Assembly (NCBI GenBank): GCA_051650525.1
Contig: JBOFJE010000012.1
Location: 1 to 64,000 of the forward strand
Source of the DNA: CAMREV01 sp051650525
GTDB taxonomy: Bacteria; Bacillota_I; Bacilli_A; Mycoplasmatales; Mycoplasmoidaceae
Length of the DNA stretch: 64,000 nt
Direction of reading: 5' to 3'
The position numbers were made by a program, and so were the translations under genes. The notes under the pieces were generated by a model. That model was not told the DNA's origin. It saw nothing but the letters and a program-made list of their open reading frames with translations, and did no database searches. The stretch's first letter is position 1; every line of letters begins with the position of its first letter. Of this stretch, positions 63,606 through 64,000 are shown in pieces.

Positions 63606-64000
63606 CTATCTTAATCATCTTAATAATAAAAAAACTTGTCACATAATTTGAATAATCATCATTAATAGTGAAAAGCCAAGGAATATGCCAAAAGCAATTG
63701 ATTGATCTCTATCACTAATAAACTCATCCATCTTATTAATTAGTCACATTTGATATGTAATTGCCGCAAGTAATAATATTGGAATCAATACTGCTAAAGC
63801 TATACCAAGTAAATTTGAATGAAAACCAAACATTCAAGTAAAAAAAGTTATAATTGCGATGATGAAATAAATTCCAAACATTATAAAAATTAATTTCTGC
63901 AAATTTAATGCTGCCTTTAAAGATAAAAATCTAGAAATTAAAAAACATAAGCCACAGACGGCACTAGTAATTGCAAAAGCCCCAACAATTTCAGATTGAT
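63606..64000 (-). CDS. Membrane protein, N-terminus outside window (possible Bax inhibitor-1 family)
   Basis: The last ~130 residues of a polytopic protein, ending LLLRWLR then TAG 63606, with several TGA-Trp codons. About five hydrophobic segments: GAFAITSAVCGLCFLISRF, a second after KAALNLQK, WMFGFHSNLLGIALAVLIPILL, a cluster near KMDEF, and a last one with MMIIQIMWQ. The order and LLAAITYQMW resemble BI-1-like proteins of mollicutes, but this is weak. The 3' end lies 11 bases from tRNA-Arg. Confidence 0.5.

Overview
The window is AT-rich DNA from a mollicute (Mycoplasmatota) that reads UGA as tryptophan. Almost every housekeeping gene here is cut into pieces by TGA if the standard code is used. 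It becomes one full-length protein when TGA is read as Trp (parC, parE, purL, guaA, guaB, dnaK, lon, ligA, rnr, the ABC transporters). I cannot name the genus. All gene coordinates below use translation table 4, so many are longer than standard-code ORFs would suggest.

Layout. (1) 1-4.5 kb, plus strand: accessory DNA with a decayed DNA methyltransferase, small orphan genes, a PemK/MazF-like gene, a large PIN + GNAT + PUA-like fusion and an overlapping ASCH-domain gene. (2) 4.5-11.1 kb: two near-identical, same-orientation copies of a folC-like gene. They bracket two decayed genes, a PQ-loop transporter fused to a MalY/PatB-type PLP enzyme, and ridA. (3) 11.3-13.1 kb, plus: 2-Cys peroxiredoxin, a zinc-ribbon membrane protein and a DUF1295 membrane protein. 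(4) 13.1-31.0 kb, minus: a tightly packed run guaA-guaB-purE-purK-purL-purC-purF-purM-purN, then two RpiB/LacAB-family genes, then parE-parC-yqeG. (5) 31.1-38.1 kb, minus: dnaK behind a CIRCE operator, an M24 peptidase, rpmG, lon and tig. (6) 38.1-40 kb: small membrane proteins and a Cys-rich, Lys-tailed protein. (7) 40.0-51.4 kb, minus: prpC, rlmN, gmk, ligA, two polytopic membrane proteins and a heterodimeric ABC exporter pair. (8) 51.4-61.0 kb, minus: a trigger-factor-like protein, a DEDD exonuclease, smpB, rnr, secG, a lipoprotein, dnaB, a NagB-like protein and an NADH-oxidase-type flavoprotein. (9) 61.1-64 kb: five tRNAs, greA, tRNA-Gly(GCC), a DUF368 membrane protein, tRNA-Arg and a partial membrane protein.

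How it fits together. The purine block gives much of the route from PRPP to IMP (PurF, PurN, PurL with a fused glutaminase domain, PurM, PurK, PurE, PurC) and IMP to GMP (GuaB, GuaA). The isomerase pair plausibly feeds ribose 5-phosphate, and gmk lies nearby. purD, purB and purH are not in the window. De novo purine synthesis is unusual for a UGA=Trp mollicute. The most novel-looking items are the transporter-lyase fusion with RidA, the isomerase pair whose active-site residues look divided between two proteins, and the PIN-GNAT-PUA/ASCH pair.
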